Source of the DNA: Dehalococcoidia bacterium
Lineage (GTDB): Bacteria > Chloroflexota > Dehalococcoidia > Lucifugimonadales > Lucifugimonadaceae
Assembly: GCA_002728715.1 (NCBI GenBank)
Contig: PBVQ01000008.1
Coordinates: 80,179-130,705, forward strand
Length of the DNA: 50,527 nt
Direction: 5' to 3'
Below the pieces are notes generated by a model that was given only the letters and a program-made list of their open reading frames with translations, did not search any database and was not told the origin of the DNA. The translations under genes and the position numbers were made by a program. Below are positions 35,975 through 45,079 of the stretch, piece by piece (the first letter of the stretch is position 1; each line of letters starts with the position of its first letter).

Positions 35975-37183
35975 ATGAATGATGTATGGATAAATATAAA
36001 CTCACTAGAATTTAACTCTATCGTGGTTAATTCTAATACAGAATGGACACATCTAAAAATATCAGACAATTCTAATATTTTCGGTGAAGGTGAAATTAGC
36101 CACACGCAACTATCAAGAAATGTTTCACCAATAGTAGCGAAATTAGCTAATAATCTCAGAGGGAAAAAAGTATATTCTGATTATGATGTAATTACTGAAA
36201 ATAATTTATCTGTAGAAGGTATAGAATCTGATCAGTTATTAGCTACTGCTGTAAGCGGACTGCGCTGTGCAATTACTGATGCGCTATCAAAGCAGTCAAA
36301 ACTGAAGATGTATGAATATATATTATATAAATTTGGAGAAAAAAATATTTCTAGTAATAGGGTACAGTTATACGCAAACATAAATAGATCTTTACTATTA
36401 GACAAAAAAACTAAACAAAACTTTAATCCCGTGTTACAGGAAGTGTTGGATAGATCTCCAGAATCTTTTTCAAAGATGGCAAAGTTTGTAAAGGATCAAG
36501 GATTCAAGACATTAAAGTGCGCGCCATTCGATGAGTGTAAGTCGCCATTTAGTACGCCTGGATTGCCAAAAGAAGCTAAAATTGGGCTAAGTAGAATCAG
36601 TAGTGTTATAGAATCAATTGGAGATTCAACTTTACTTGTAGATTGTCACTCAAGATTTGATAATGAATCAGCATATGATCTTCTTTACGAATTAACAGAT
36701 AGAGGAGTTGGTTGGTATGAAGAACCTATTGATCCAATAGAATATCCTTCAGATATAAGAAGAATAAAAGGACAATCAACAATTCCTATTGCAGGGGCAG
36801 AGCATGGTTATGGACTACAACTTTTTGAAAAATTCATAGATAATGATACTCTAGATGTTGTAATGCCAGATATAAAGTTTTGTGGTGGCCCAATAGAAGC
36901 TTTTCTTATTGGAAAAACCTTAGAGTCAAAAAAAGAAAAATCTGTTTCGATGCATTGTCCGTCTGGGCCTTTATCTTTACTTGCATCTGCTCATTCAACT
37001 TTAGCATTCAATAATACTTTACCATTAGAGCATGCAGTATATGAAATAGACTGGAGAAAAGAGGTCCTTTTTCCTAATGAAAATATAATTGGAGATATGT
37101 TCGTGATTCCAGATGGCTATGGATTAGGAGCACAAGTTGATCCATTAATTGTTCATAAGCATGGCGATTTTTGGACAGAATAA
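35975..37183 (+). CDS. Enolase-superfamily (MR/MLE-type) protein, probable sugar-acid dehydratase
   Basis: The 402-residue product is a divergent member with the full active site: Lys181 (LKCAPFD), Asp223 and His225 (LVDCHSRF), Glu249 (YEEPIDP), Glu276 and His277 (GAEHGYG), His327 (SMHCPSGP) and Glu352. The Glu-His pair on strand 5 also occurs in rhamnonate/fuconate-type dehydratases. The capping domain lacks the common MKIT opening and the usual GWGE (here FGEGE), so it is a distinct subgroup. No ribosome binding site precedes the ATG. It leads a plus-strand run of aminotransferase, two transporters, another dehydratase, HAD phosphatase and aldolase. Confidence 0.83.
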   Translation: MNDVWININSLEFNSIVVNSNTEWTHLKISDNSNIFGEGEISHTQLSRNVSPIVAKLANNLRGKKVYSDYDVITENNLSVEGIESDQLLATAVSGLRCAITDALSKQSKLKMYEYILYKFGEKNISSNRVQLYANINRSLLLDKKTKQNFNPVLQEVLDRSPESFSKMAKFVKDQGFKTLKCAPFDECKSPFSTPGLPKEAKIGLSRISSVIESIGDSTLLVDCHSRFDNESAYDLLYELTDRGVGWYEEPIDPIEYPSDIRRIKGQSTIPIAGAEHGYGLQLFEKFIDNDTLDVVMPDIKFCGGPIEAFLIGKTLESKKEKSVSMHCPSGPLSLLASAHSTLAFNNTLPLEHAVYEIDWRKEVLFPNENIIGDMFVIPDGYGLGAQVDPLIVHKHGDFWTE

Positions 37184-37223
37184 AATAATTTTTAGCAATA
37201 TCTATAAAAGGAGTTATAGTGAA

Positions 37224-38150
37224 ATGAAAAATAATAATGAAAGGGTTGCATACTTCAATGGAAAGATAGTTCCAGAATCTGAAGTAATGATTCCTTTTAG
37301 AGACAGAAGTTTTAAGTATGGTGATGGTGTTTTTGATATGACAAGAACTTTTGGCCATAAAATATTTAAGTTAGAAGAGCATATTGATAGGTTCTACGAC
37401 TCTCTAAGTTATGTAAAAATAGACCCTGGAATAAATAAAAATGAAATGATTGATCAAACTATGAATGTGTTAAATGAAAACTTGCCATTAATAGATGAAA
37501 ATGATGACTATTGGGTTGGTCAAAGAGTTTCTAGGGGGGTTGATTTTGTAGGAGGAGATATGTGGGAAACTGATGGAGGTCCAAACTTAATTATTGAATG
37601 TATGCCTTTACCGCTAAAACCAAGAGCTAAACTTTATAAAGAAGGAATGGATGTGATTATTCCTTCTGTTAGAAGGGTTCCCACTGAATCATTAAGTCCA
37701 AGAGTTAAGACACATAATTACTTAAATCTGATAATGGGAGATCTTGAAGCTAAAGCACAGAATCCAGATGCATGGGCAATTTTACTTGATAATAGAGGTT
37801 TTATAACAGAAGGTATAGGGTCTAACTTTTTTTCAGTGAAAAATGGTATCATTTATACTCCATCTGAACAGTATGTTTTGGGAGGTATTTCTCGAGAAAC
37901 TACCATCGAACTTGCTAAAAAATTAGATATACCTTTAGTAATTAAGGATATTGATATCTATGATGCCTTGACTGCAGATGAAATTTTTCTTACATCAACT
38001 TCATTATGTATTTGTGGTGTTTCTACAATACAAGGTAGAAAAGTAGGTTCAGGAAAAACGCCTGGTCAAATAACAAAAGCACTCATGGACGCTTATGTTG
38101 ATTTTGTTGATTATGATTGGATTGGACAATACTTGAGACACCTCGATTAA
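37224..38150 (+). CDS. Class IV (branched-chain-type) PLP aminotransferase
   Basis: Starting at the ATG at 37224 the product is 308 residues. It has the class IV fold: YFNGKIVPESE (10-20), FRDRSFKYGDGVFD (25-38), Lys162 in PRVKTHNYLN as the PLP lysine, LLDNRGFITEGIGSNFF (187-203, Glu196) and SRETTIELA. It resembles IlvE, with D-amino-acid transaminase and 4-amino-4-deoxychorismate lyase as relatives. The frame is open upstream to 37149, but that would overlap the previous gene; AAGGAG at 37208-37213, 10 bases before 37224, supports the shorter start. In this run it could act on a keto acid released by the aldolase rather than on branched-chain amino acids; this is inference. Confidence 0.85.
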   Translation: MKNNNERVAYFNGKIVPESEVMIPFRDRSFKYGDGVFDMTRTFGHKIFKLEEHIDRFYDSLSYVKIDPGINKNEMIDQTMNVLNENLPLIDENDDYWVGQRVSRGVDFVGGDMWETDGGPNLIIECMPLPLKPRAKLYKEGMDVIIPSVRRVPTESLSPRVKTHNYLNLIMGDLEAKAQNPDAWAILLDNRGFITEGIGSNFFSVKNGIIYTPSEQYVLGGISRETTIELAKKLDIPLVIKDIDIYDALTADEIFLTSTSLCICGVSTIQGRKVGSGKTPGQITKALMDAYVDFVDYDWIGQYLRHLD

Positions 38151-38160
38151 GTGATTATTT

Positions 38161-39057
38161 TTGAAAAAAGATTCTAGAAAAATCCTTGATAAGAGAGCGG
38201 CTTCATTAGCACTATTTTTATCAATATTATGGTCAGGAAATCCTGTAGGAACTAAGCTGGGATTACTAGATACAACACCTCTTCGTTTAGGTTGGATGAG
38301 ATTTTTGGCTGGTGGAGTGGTTGTGCTAATTTATTCTTTGATCACAAAAAAATCATTTAAATTAAAAAGGGATGAATATCTACCACTTTTTGTTTTGGGT
38401 ATTTTATTTTCTGTACAATTGATTTTTCTGAATGTTGGACAAAACTATACACCTGCAAGCCATGCTGTTTTAATTTTTACAACTTATCCATTATGGGCAG
38501 GTATAATTGCTCATTTTGTAGTTCCTGGAGATAAATTAACAAAATTTAGAATTCTAGGGGTAATTATTGCTTATTTGGGAATAGTTGTAGTTTTCTTAAA
38601 TAATCTCTCGGAATCTAGTTATGATTATATATTAGGAGATTTTTTATGTCTTATTTGTGCAATATTATTAGCTATTAGGCAAATATTTATTTCTAATTTA
38701 GGGCAAAGTGTATCTCAACATAAAATGCTCGCTTCTCAAGCAATTTTCGGCATAGTAATCTTTATTATTGGTAGTTATATTTTTGAAAATCCTACAAATA
38801 GTTTTTTTACAAAAAATATAGTAATCTCAGTAATATATACTGGAGTAATTATTGCCGGATTTGCATTTATGGCTCAACATTGGTTATTAAGAACTTATCT
38901 TCCATCTAGAGTAATTTTTATATCTTTAAGCCAACCTATATTTGGAGTTTTATTAAGTTGGATAATTCTTAATGAAGATATTGGATTAGAATTATACATT
39001 GGTTCTATATTGGTAATCATCGGATCAGGGCTTGCTCAAAAAAAAAATAAACCATGA
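38161..39057 (+). CDS. EamA/DMT-superfamily transporter
   Basis: The 298-residue product has ten predicted membrane helices in two EamA repeats. The first opens with LFLSILWSGNPVGTKLGLL, the second includes YILGDFLCLICAILLAIRQ, and it closes with FGVLLSWIILNEDIG as in the family. Members export amino acids or metabolites, or import sugars in some cases. The start is TTG at 38161, 10 bases after the aminotransferase stop, without a clear ribosome binding site. It overlaps the MFS gene by 4 bases (ATGA), so the two transporters are translationally coupled. Placement after an aminotransferase suits an amino-acid exporter, but the substrate is unknown. Confidence 0.88.
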   Translation: MKKDSRKILDKRAASLALFLSILWSGNPVGTKLGLLDTTPLRLGWMRFLAGGVVVLIYSLITKKSFKLKRDEYLPLFVLGILFSVQLIFLNVGQNYTPASHAVLIFTTYPLWAGIIAHFVVPGDKLTKFRILGVIIAYLGIVVVFLNNLSESSYDYILGDFLCLICAILLAIRQIFISNLGQSVSQHKMLASQAIFGIVIFIIGSYIFENPTNSFFTKNIVISVIYTGVIIAGFAFMAQHWLLRTYLPSRVIFISLSQPIFGVLLSWIILNEDIGLELYIGSILVIIGSGLAQKKNKP

Positions 39058-40280
39058 CAAAAAATTATAAAAAATTCTTTTTTGCTTTTAGATCTTTGAA
39101 TAATAAAAACTTCCGACATTTATGGTTTGGGCAGGTTTTATCTGCATTTGGAATGCATTCTGATATGATAGCAAGAGCATGGCTTGTTTGGACTATAACT
39201 GGATCTTCTACAGCTATTGGTTCGGTTTTGCTAGTTAGAGCATTCCCAATGCTTTTCTTAGGTATAGTTGGTGGTGTTGCTGCCGATAGATTTAATAAAA
39301 AAAGATTATTATTATTCATACAGTCTTGGTCAGCATTTATGCACCTCATTATGTTTCTCATTCTGTTCTATGGAGACATACAAATGTGGCAAATTTATTT
39401 GATTTCTTTTGGATTAGGTACAAGTATGGCTATGAATCAACCTACAAGAACTTCAATTATCCCTTATTTGGTTGATTCAAAAAATTTGGCAAATGCATTA
39501 TCCTTGAATTCTATAGCTATAAATGGTACAAGATTTATAGGACCTGCATTAATATCTATTTTGATTTATTCTGTAGATATTTGGGCTGCTTATCTTTGTG
39601 CTTTTGTATCATATTTTTTCGTTATAATTTTTACAACTAAAATTAAATTATCATCTTCTTCTGTAATAAAACAAAAAAGTAATCCTTTAAGACAATTACT
39701 TGAAGGATTCATATATATTAAAGACAACAGGGTAGTTTTAGCGGTTGTTTTTTTAGGGTTAGCTCCTTTATCTATTGGGTTTGCACATCAAACATTACTT
39801 CCACAACTTGTTGATCAAAAATTTGGCGAAGGTGTAAGGTTTTTAGGACTTATTCAATCTACTGGTGCTATTGGAGGATTACTAGGAGGTTTTTATATTG
39901 CTACTAGAAATAGATTAAATAATAAAGGGAGACTGATGCTTATAGTAACTGTTTCTTATGCAGCCAGTCTTTTCGGTTTTGGTATTTCAAGTTTAGAATG
40001 GGCTTTATTTATATTAATTATTATTATTGGTTCTAGCCAAACGATTTTTAGATCTTCAAATTCATTAACTATTATTGAATTGTCTCCAGAAAAATTAAGA
40101 GGAAGAGTATTATCAATAACTTTGTTAGACAATGCATTATCTCCAGTTTTTGGATTATTAGTGGGCGTAATAGCTGATAATTGGGGAGTGAATGTTGGTT
40201 ACTATATGCTGTCACTTGGATGCTTTGTAATCATATTAATTGTATTGCTGATTTATCCAAGAATAAAAAATATTTCATGA
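39054..40280 (+). CDS. MFS transporter (MFS_3/EntS-like)
   Basis: The 408-residue product shows about twelve hydrophobic helices and the MFS motif A region GGVAADRFNKKRLLLF (93-108 approximately). The opening FRHLWFGQVLSAFGM is typical of the MFS_3 group that includes the enterobactin exporter EntS, and LSPEKLRGRVLSI marks the second-half loop. Efflux is the usual direction for this group. It is coupled to the EamA gene by a 4-base overlap. A 99-base gap with a candidate promoter separates it from the next dehydratase gene. Confidence 0.87.
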   Translation: MTKNYKKFFFAFRSLNNKNFRHLWFGQVLSAFGMHSDMIARAWLVWTITGSSTAIGSVLLVRAFPMLFLGIVGGVAADRFNKKRLLLFIQSWSAFMHLIMFLILFYGDIQMWQIYLISFGLGTSMAMNQPTRTSIIPYLVDSKNLANALSLNSIAINGTRFIGPALISILIYSVDIWAAYLCAFVSYFFVIIFTTKIKLSSSSVIKQKSNPLRQLLEGFIYIKDNRVVLAVVFLGLAPLSIGFAHQTLLPQLVDQKFGEGVRFLGLIQSTGAIGGLLGGFYIATRNRLNNKGRLMLIVTVSYAASLFGFGISSLEWALFILIIIIGSSQTIFRSSNSLTIIELSPEKLRGRVLSITLLDNALSPVFGLLVGVIADNWGVNVGYYMLSLGCFVIILIVLLIYPRIKNIS

Positions 40281-40319
40281 AGATGTAATAAAAGAGTATC
40301 AAGTAGACTATTATTAGGG

Positions 40320-40347
40320 TTCAAAAATTAAAGATTAAATTTATAAT
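40320..40347 (+). promoter_or_regulatory. Candidate promoter for the 40380-43042 genes
   Basis: TTCAAA (40320-40325) and a perfect TATAAT (40342-40347) are 16 bases apart in the gap after the MFS gene. The resulting leader of about 26 bases contains GGAG at 40362-40365, rather far (14 bases) from the ATG at 40380. Confidence 0.35.
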
Positions 40348-40379
40348 CTTATAAATACTATGGAGAAAAAGTTAGACTT

Positions 40380-41516
40380 ATGAAAATCACAGATATAAAA
40401 ACTTTTCTAATGGAGACGGGGGGAAGAGATTGGGTGTTTTGTAAAGTTGAAACGGACGAAGGGGTTCATGGTTGGGGAGAAGGAACATTAGAACGACATG
40501 AAGAATCAGTGGCAGCTGGAATTAATGTTCTAGCTAAAAGATTGATAGGTAATGACCCGACTCAAATTGAAAGAAATTGGCAGATAATGTATCGTCATGG
40601 GTTCTGGAGAGGAGGCGTTGTAATGGGGTCTGCTATGGCTGCCATAGATATTGCATTATGGGATATTACAGGAAAAATTAACAATATACCTATATATAAA
40701 ATGTTAGGTGGTGCTGTAAGAGACAAAGTTAAGGCATATACTCACGCTGCTGATATTAGAGGGGGTAAAAAATTAGTTGATCAAGGTTTTTCAGCTTTTA
40801 AGACTGGAGGATGGACGGCAAATGAGGATAATAAATGGTCTGAAAAAGATGCTGCAGATAATTTACACGAAAAAATTAAGGGTATGAGAAAAGAACTTGG
40901 TCCGGATATAGATATAATGATTGATAATCATGGAAGAGTCAGGCCTTCTATAGCGATAAAACAGATAGACGCAGTCGAGGAATTTAACTTACTTTTTTTT
41001 GAAGAGCCTGTCCCGCCAGAAAATATAAATGCCCTAGAGCAAGTAAGAAATGCGGGACATAGAACAGATATAGCTACCGGTGAAAGATTGTTTTTTAGAT
41101 GGGGATTTAAGGATATATTAAATAGAAGATTAGTAGATGTTATACAGCCTGATATTGCACATACAGGTGGAATTTCAGAGATAAAAAGGATAGCTTCTAT
41201 GGCTGAAATTGAGTATATTAAATTTGCACCTCATAACCCTAATGGACCAATAGCTACGGCAGCATCTTTGCATGTCTGTGCAACTGTTCCAAATTTCTTA
41301 ATACTGGAGACCGCACGAGATATGCCTTGGCATGATAAAGTTCAAACAACCCCTTTAATAATTAATGAAGGGTTCTTTGAATTGCCTGAATCTCCTGGTC
41401 TAGGAACAGATATTGATGAATCGGTTTTAGCAATGAAACCATTTAATCCAAATAAAAATAATGAAAGATATTCAGGTTCTTGGAACCTTGATGATAATGC
41501 AGTTGCGGATGTATAA
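40380..41516 (+). CDS. Galactonate-dehydratase-like enolase-superfamily protein
   Basis: The 378-residue product follows DgoD closely: MKITDIKTF opening, VHGWGEGTLE (29-38), Lys141 (FKTGGW), Asp182 and His184 (IDNHGR), Glu208 (FFEEPVPPEN), Glu235 (TGERLFFRWGF), His285 (FAPHNPNGPI) and Glu310. The FAPHNPNGP segment and C-terminal PESPGLG are strong DgoD-group marks. It should convert D-galactonate or a close aldonate to the 2-keto-3-deoxy acid. It is followed after 3 bases by a HAD phosphatase and then an HpcH/HpaI aldolase, a plausible non-phosphorylated cleavage route. Of the six paralogues here this has the clearest functional match. Confidence 0.88.
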   Translation: MKITDIKTFLMETGGRDWVFCKVETDEGVHGWGEGTLERHEESVAAGINVLAKRLIGNDPTQIERNWQIMYRHGFWRGGVVMGSAMAAIDIALWDITGKINNIPIYKMLGGAVRDKVKAYTHAADIRGGKKLVDQGFSAFKTGGWTANEDNKWSEKDAADNLHEKIKGMRKELGPDIDIMIDNHGRVRPSIAIKQIDAVEEFNLLFFEEPVPPENINALEQVRNAGHRTDIATGERLFFRWGFKDILNRRLVDVIQPDIAHTGGISEIKRIASMAEIEYIKFAPHNPNGPIATAASLHVCATVPNFLILETARDMPWHDKVQTTPLIINEGFFELPESPGLGTDIDESVLAMKPFNPNKNNERYSGSWNLDDNAVADV

Positions 41517-41519
41517 ATT

Positions 41520-42194
41520 ATGAATATTAGAGCTTGTTTATTCGATTTAGACGACACATTAATCGATCGTGAAAGTGCGTACACAAATGTATACAAAGAT
41601 TATTATTATCAAGAGGAAGTTATAAGAAATTCTTTGGATCTTAATGAAGCAATAGATTATTTTTGGAGTCTATCTCCAAATAATACAGCAGTTCCGATAG
41701 ATTCGTTCAAGCAGATAAAAGCTAGATGGCCTGAGGTAAAAGGAAATGAGCGTGATCACTATAAGTTTTATTTTGAATCAACAATTAAGCATATGAAAAT
41801 TCTTCCCGGAGTGATGGAATTTATTGATTGGATAAATGATTCTGAATATAACTGGGGTGTTGTAACAAACGGTAATAGTTACCAATATAAGAAGGTTGAA
41901 ATTACTGGACTAACTGATAAAATACCTTTTGTTTTACCATCAAAAATTTATGCAAAGGATAAGCCTGATCCAGAAATATATCTGATTGGTAAGAAAAAAT
42001 TAGGTTTAGAAAATATTAAAAATGAAGAAATATTATTTGTAGGAGACAATGCTTATACTGATATATTGGGGGCGAATCGACTTGGTATGAGTACAGCTTG
42101 GATCAAAATGGGAAGATCTTATCCCAAAGAACTACCAATACCTGATTTTCAAATTGAACATGTAAACGCACTTATTAATATATTAAAAAAATAG
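41520..42194 (+). CDS. HAD-superfamily (subfamily IA) phosphatase
   Basis: The 224-residue product has all four HAD motifs: FDLDDTL (8-14, nucleophile Asp9 and Asp11), VVTNGN, the lysine in AKDKPDPEIY, and FVGDNAYTDILGA. A helical cap lies between motifs I and II, as in phosphoglycolate phosphatase and sugar-phosphatase relatives. Mg2+-dependent dephosphorylation of a small sugar phosphate is likely. It lies between a DgoD-like dehydratase and an aldolase in one tight run (gaps of 3 and 14 bases), so the substrate may be an intermediate of that pathway. Confidence 0.87.
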   Translation: MNIRACLFDLDDTLIDRESAYTNVYKDYYYQEEVIRNSLDLNEAIDYFWSLSPNNTAVPIDSFKQIKARWPEVKGNERDHYKFYFESTIKHMKILPGVMEFIDWINDSEYNWGVVTNGNSYQYKKVEITGLTDKIPFVLPSKIYAKDKPDPEIYLIGKKKLGLENIKNEEILFVGDNAYTDILGANRLGMSTAWIKMGRSYPKELPIPDFQIEHVNALINILKK

Positions 42195-42208
42195 TTTAGG
42201 AGAAATAA

Positions 42209-43042
42209 ATGAAACCTGCAGAATTAAAACAACGCTTAAAAGATGGAAAACCAGTATTTGGTTATATGATTTGGTGTATGACAGGAATGAGGTGGAAAAG
42301 AGTTTATGCTGGTTGTGGATTAGATTTTGTTGTCATTGATTCAGAGCATGGATCAAGAGATAGGGAACTAATAGCTAATACTGTAGAGCAATTTCAATCT
42401 TTAGATATTACAGCTATAGTAAGAACTCCAAGCACTGATCCTATTTATGTTGCTATGGCTATGGATGCAGGTGCGGATGGAGTGCTAGTACCATACTGTG
42501 AAGATATAGAAGAGGTAAAACATTGTGTAGGAAAATTACGTACCCATCCATTAAAAGGTGAATATTATGAAAATTATGTGAGTACCGGTGAATTCCCAAG
42601 TGATAAAACTAAAAAATATTTTGAAAAATTACATAAAGATCATATTTTTATTATGGGAGTAGAAAGTAAACCAGCCGCAGAAAATATTGGAAATATGATC
42701 GACTCAGCAAAAATTGATGGAGTATTTATTGGTCCTAACGATATGACTACTTCTTTGGGAATACCAAACGAAAATGACAATCCAGTTTATCTTGAGACAC
42801 TAAAGCATATAATTGGAGAAGCAGACAAAAGAGGTGTCCCAACAATGATTCATCAGCAGACTATTGAAGCTTCAAAAGTTGCAATTGATTTAGGTGCGCG
42901 TTTTATATTACATTCTTCTGACGCAGGTATTTTACTTCGTGGTATACAAAATGAATTTGCTGAATTGAAAACTAGTGTTAATGAAAAATATGGAAGTGAT
43001 CTTTCATCATCAACTTCAGATGAAAGTTTAGGAGAAGTTTAG
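42209..43042 (+). CDS. HpcH/HpaI-family class II aldolase
   Basis: The 277-residue product has His47 (IDSEHGSRD), Arg72 (IVRTPS), Glu152 (GVESKPA) and Asp178 (FIGPNDMT), which are the base, phosphate/carboxylate Arg and metal ligands of the pyruvate-specific class II aldolases. It likely cleaves a 2-keto-3-deoxy or 4-hydroxy-2-keto acid to pyruvate and an aldehyde. A TTAGGAG ribosome binding site precedes the ATG. The C-terminal serine/acid-rich stretch after residue 260 is extra. It closes the 35975-43042 run and overlaps the convergent PIG-L gene by 4 bases. A paralogue is truncated at the left edge of the window. Confidence 0.9.
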   Translation: MKPAELKQRLKDGKPVFGYMIWCMTGMRWKRVYAGCGLDFVVIDSEHGSRDRELIANTVEQFQSLDITAIVRTPSTDPIYVAMAMDAGADGVLVPYCEDIEEVKHCVGKLRTHPLKGEYYENYVSTGEFPSDKTKKYFEKLHKDHIFIMGVESKPAAENIGNMIDSAKIDGVFIGPNDMTTSLGIPNENDNPVYLETLKHIIGEADKRGVPTMIHQQTIEASKVAIDLGARFILHSSDAGILLRGIQNEFAELKTSVNEKYGSDLSSSTSDESLGEV

Positions 43043-43746
43043 TTCATTACAAATTTCTTAAACGACTCGGCATAATCGGAATCTATATTTTTACCTAGGT
43101 CTTGTCTTCTTTTTTTCATCCAAGAAGCTGCAGATTCTGGATTGGGTATTTGGCTGACATGCTTTAATAGTGCTTCTATAGAGGTGTCTACATCTAATTC
43201 ACTAACTGGGTTCCAAAAATCAGCTTTCTCTCCATATGACATTATCCAAACCTCTTTAACTTTGTGAGGTTCTAATTTTTCTTTTTCAAAAAGATCAGGA
43301 AATGTTAGGTGGTCTCTTGCACTTGGAAATACAGCAGATAAAGTTGCTTCACCTGCCGCGAAATGATCGGGGTGCCCTAAATATGTTGAATTATTTAAGT
43401 CTCTTGTTGGATTTGTAGTAATAAGAATTTCAGGTTTCCATATTCTTATTTGCCTTGATATATCTTTTCTAACTTCCAAAGTTGGTTCCAAATAACCATC
43501 GGGGTAGTTTAGAAATATAACATCCTTTAGACCTAAAACTATCCCAGAATTTTTTTGTTCCTCATATCTAATTTTAGATAACTCTTTAGGAGTAATAGTT
43601 CTATCCTCAGTTCCTTTTGATCCATCTGTACATATTACATACACAACATCCCAACCTTTTCTAGAGAATTTTGCAACAGTTGCCGAGCATCCAAAATCTG
43701 CATCATCAGGATGAGCTGTAACAACCATCATGCATTTTTTTTTCAT
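43039..43746 (-). CDS. PIG-L/LmbE-family zinc deacetylase
   Basis: The 235-residue product has the PIG-L signature: TAHPDDADFGC (10-20, His12, Asp14, Asp15) and the second metal site GHPDH (124-128). Family members remove N-acetyl groups from sugars such as GlcNAc-inositol (mycothiol route) or GlcNAc-malate (bacillithiol route), or from polyketide sugars. Neither a mycothiol nor a bacillithiol partner gene is nearby, so the substrate is open. It follows the alpha/beta hydrolase gene by 2 bases on the same strand. Confidence 0.88.
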   Translation of the reverse strand: MKKKCMMVVTAHPDDADFGCSATVAKFSRKGWDVVYVICTDGSKGTEDRTITPKELSKIRYEEQKNSGIVLGLKDVIFLNYPDGYLEPTLEVRKDISRQIRIWKPEILITTNPTRDLNNSTYLGHPDHFAAGEATLSAVFPSARDHLTFPDLFEKEKLEPHKVKEVWIMSYGEKADFWNPVSELDVDTSIEALLKHVSQIPNPESAASWMKKRRQDLGKNIDSDYAESFKKFVMN

Positions 43747-43748
43747 TT

Positions 43749-44489
43749 TTACTCCTCTAATTTATTTTCTAACATAAAATTATCTATACTAACAAAAGCC
43801 TCATCTGAAGATTGTAAAGAGCCAAAATGATTAGCCTTAGGTATTGAAATAAATTTAATTTTTTTTTCTTTTGTAAATAATCTAACATCATTATAATACT
43901 TATCTTTTTCTCCGCAAAACATCAGAACTGGAAAATCAAACATAATTGTATCATTTGATATTCCATTCCACATAAGCATTGCTTCATATGACGCAGCAAG
44001 TGCCAATGGATCATTTGAAGGGCGATGTAAATTTCCTTTTTTAACAAAATTACCTTTTCTACTCTTAAGAATACGAATGTTTCTTTTATAAATATTTATA
44101 TTAATTGATGGGGGCTTATGATGCATTCCGCCTATAACTAAAAATTTTAAATAATTGCTATAATTTTCTGCTAGCTCGAATCCTACCCTACCGCCTAGAG
44201 AAAATCCTAAAAAACCAAATTTTTTGTAGCCCAAATTTTTTGCTAAATTTATTGATAATTTAGCTCTTTCTTCTATAGTGTATTTGCTGGAAATATGTGG
44301 TTTGTTTGATGATCCATGACCAAGAGCATCAAAAATTAAAATCTTAAAATCCTTAATTAGTGAATTAATCCAATTATATTTTATCCATGATGATTTATTT
44401 GACCCAAAGCCATGATGTAAGATTAGCAATGGCCCGCTACCATATGTTTCGTAAAATATTTTTTCTGATTTATAAATAAATATTGGCAT
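43749..44489 (-). CDS. Alpha/beta-fold hydrolase
   Basis: The 246-residue product has the serine hydrolase triad: Ser97 in the nucleophile elbow GFSLGG, Asp196 (CGEKD) and His221 (ANHFGS), with HHGFGSNKSSW (25-35) forming the oxyanion region. No signal peptide is seen. It could be an esterase, a lactonase or a C-C hydrolase; the substrate is not assignable. It precedes the PIG-L deacetylase gene by 2 bases, so the two are probably co-translated, and it is divergent from purE across a 90-base gap in which I see no convincing promoter. Confidence 0.85.
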   Translation of the reverse strand: MPIFIYKSEKIFYETYGSGPLLILHHGFGSNKSSWIKYNWINSLIKDFKILIFDALGHGSSNKPHISSKYTIEERAKLSINLAKNLGYKKFGFLGFSLGGRVGFELAENYSNYLKFLVIGGMHHKPPSININIYKRNIRILKSRKGNFVKKGNLHRPSNDPLALAASYEAMLMWNGISNDTIMFDFPVLMFCGEKDKYYNDVRLFTKEKKIKFISIPKANHFGSLQSSDEAFVSIDNFMLENKLEE

Positions 44490-44579
44490 AATTTAATTTA
44501 TTTTTATCATGAATTTAAGAGCATATGTTATCTATCAGATGTAAAATATTGAAATAATAAGTTATTTGGAGATAATTTA

Positions 44580-45068
44580 ATGGATAATCCTTTAATATCA
44601 ATAATAATGGGTAGTGATTCTGATCTGCCAACTATGGAACATGCTATTAAAATCATAGAAGAATTTTCTATACCATACGAAGTAAAAATAATATCTGCAC
44701 ATAGAACTCCTGATTTAATGTATGAGTATGCAGAATCGGCTAAATCAAGAGGTATTAAAGTTATAATTGCTGGTGCCGGAGGAGCTGCTCATCTTCCAGG
44801 GATGACCGCAGCTAAAACAATATTGCCCGTAATAGGTGTTCCTATAGAATCTAAATCATTGAATGGAATAGATTCATTGTTATCTATAGTCCAAATGCCA
44901 AAAGGTGTACCTGTAGCTACTGTAGCAATTGGAAATCCAGGAGCAGCAAATGCTGGAATTTTAGCGGCTGAAATTATTGGGTTATTTGATGATGATATTC
45001 AAAAAAAAATTCAAGAAAAAAGAAAAAACATAGAGAAGAAAATCAAGTTGATTGATTTAGATATTTAG
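44580..45068 (+). CDS. purE: N5-carboxyaminoimidazole ribonucleotide mutase
   Basis: The 162-residue product is a class I PurE. Motifs are GSDSDLPTM (11-19), SAHRTPD (39-45) with His41, and [11 protein letters not shown] (65-75). It rearranges N5-CAIR to CAIR in purine synthesis, following PurK. A GGAG ribosome binding site lies shortly before the ATG. purK follows 11 bases downstream, which confirms the two-step bacterial route. Confidence 0.97.
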   Translation: MDNPLISIIMGSDSDLPTMEHAIKIIEEFSIPYEVKIISAHRTPDLMYEYAESAKSRGIKVIIAGAGGAAHLPGMTAAKTILPVIGVPIESKSLNGIDSLLSIVQMPKGVPVATVAIGNPGAANAGILAAEIIGLFDDDIQKKIQEKRKNIEKKIKLIDLDI

Positions 45069-45079
45069 AAAGAAGTTCT

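Noticed and set aside
37149-37223. Upstream in-frame extension of the class IV aminotransferase
   Set aside because: It would overlap the previous gene by 35 bases and add residues outside the family; the AAGGAG at 37208-37213 favours the ATG at 37224.
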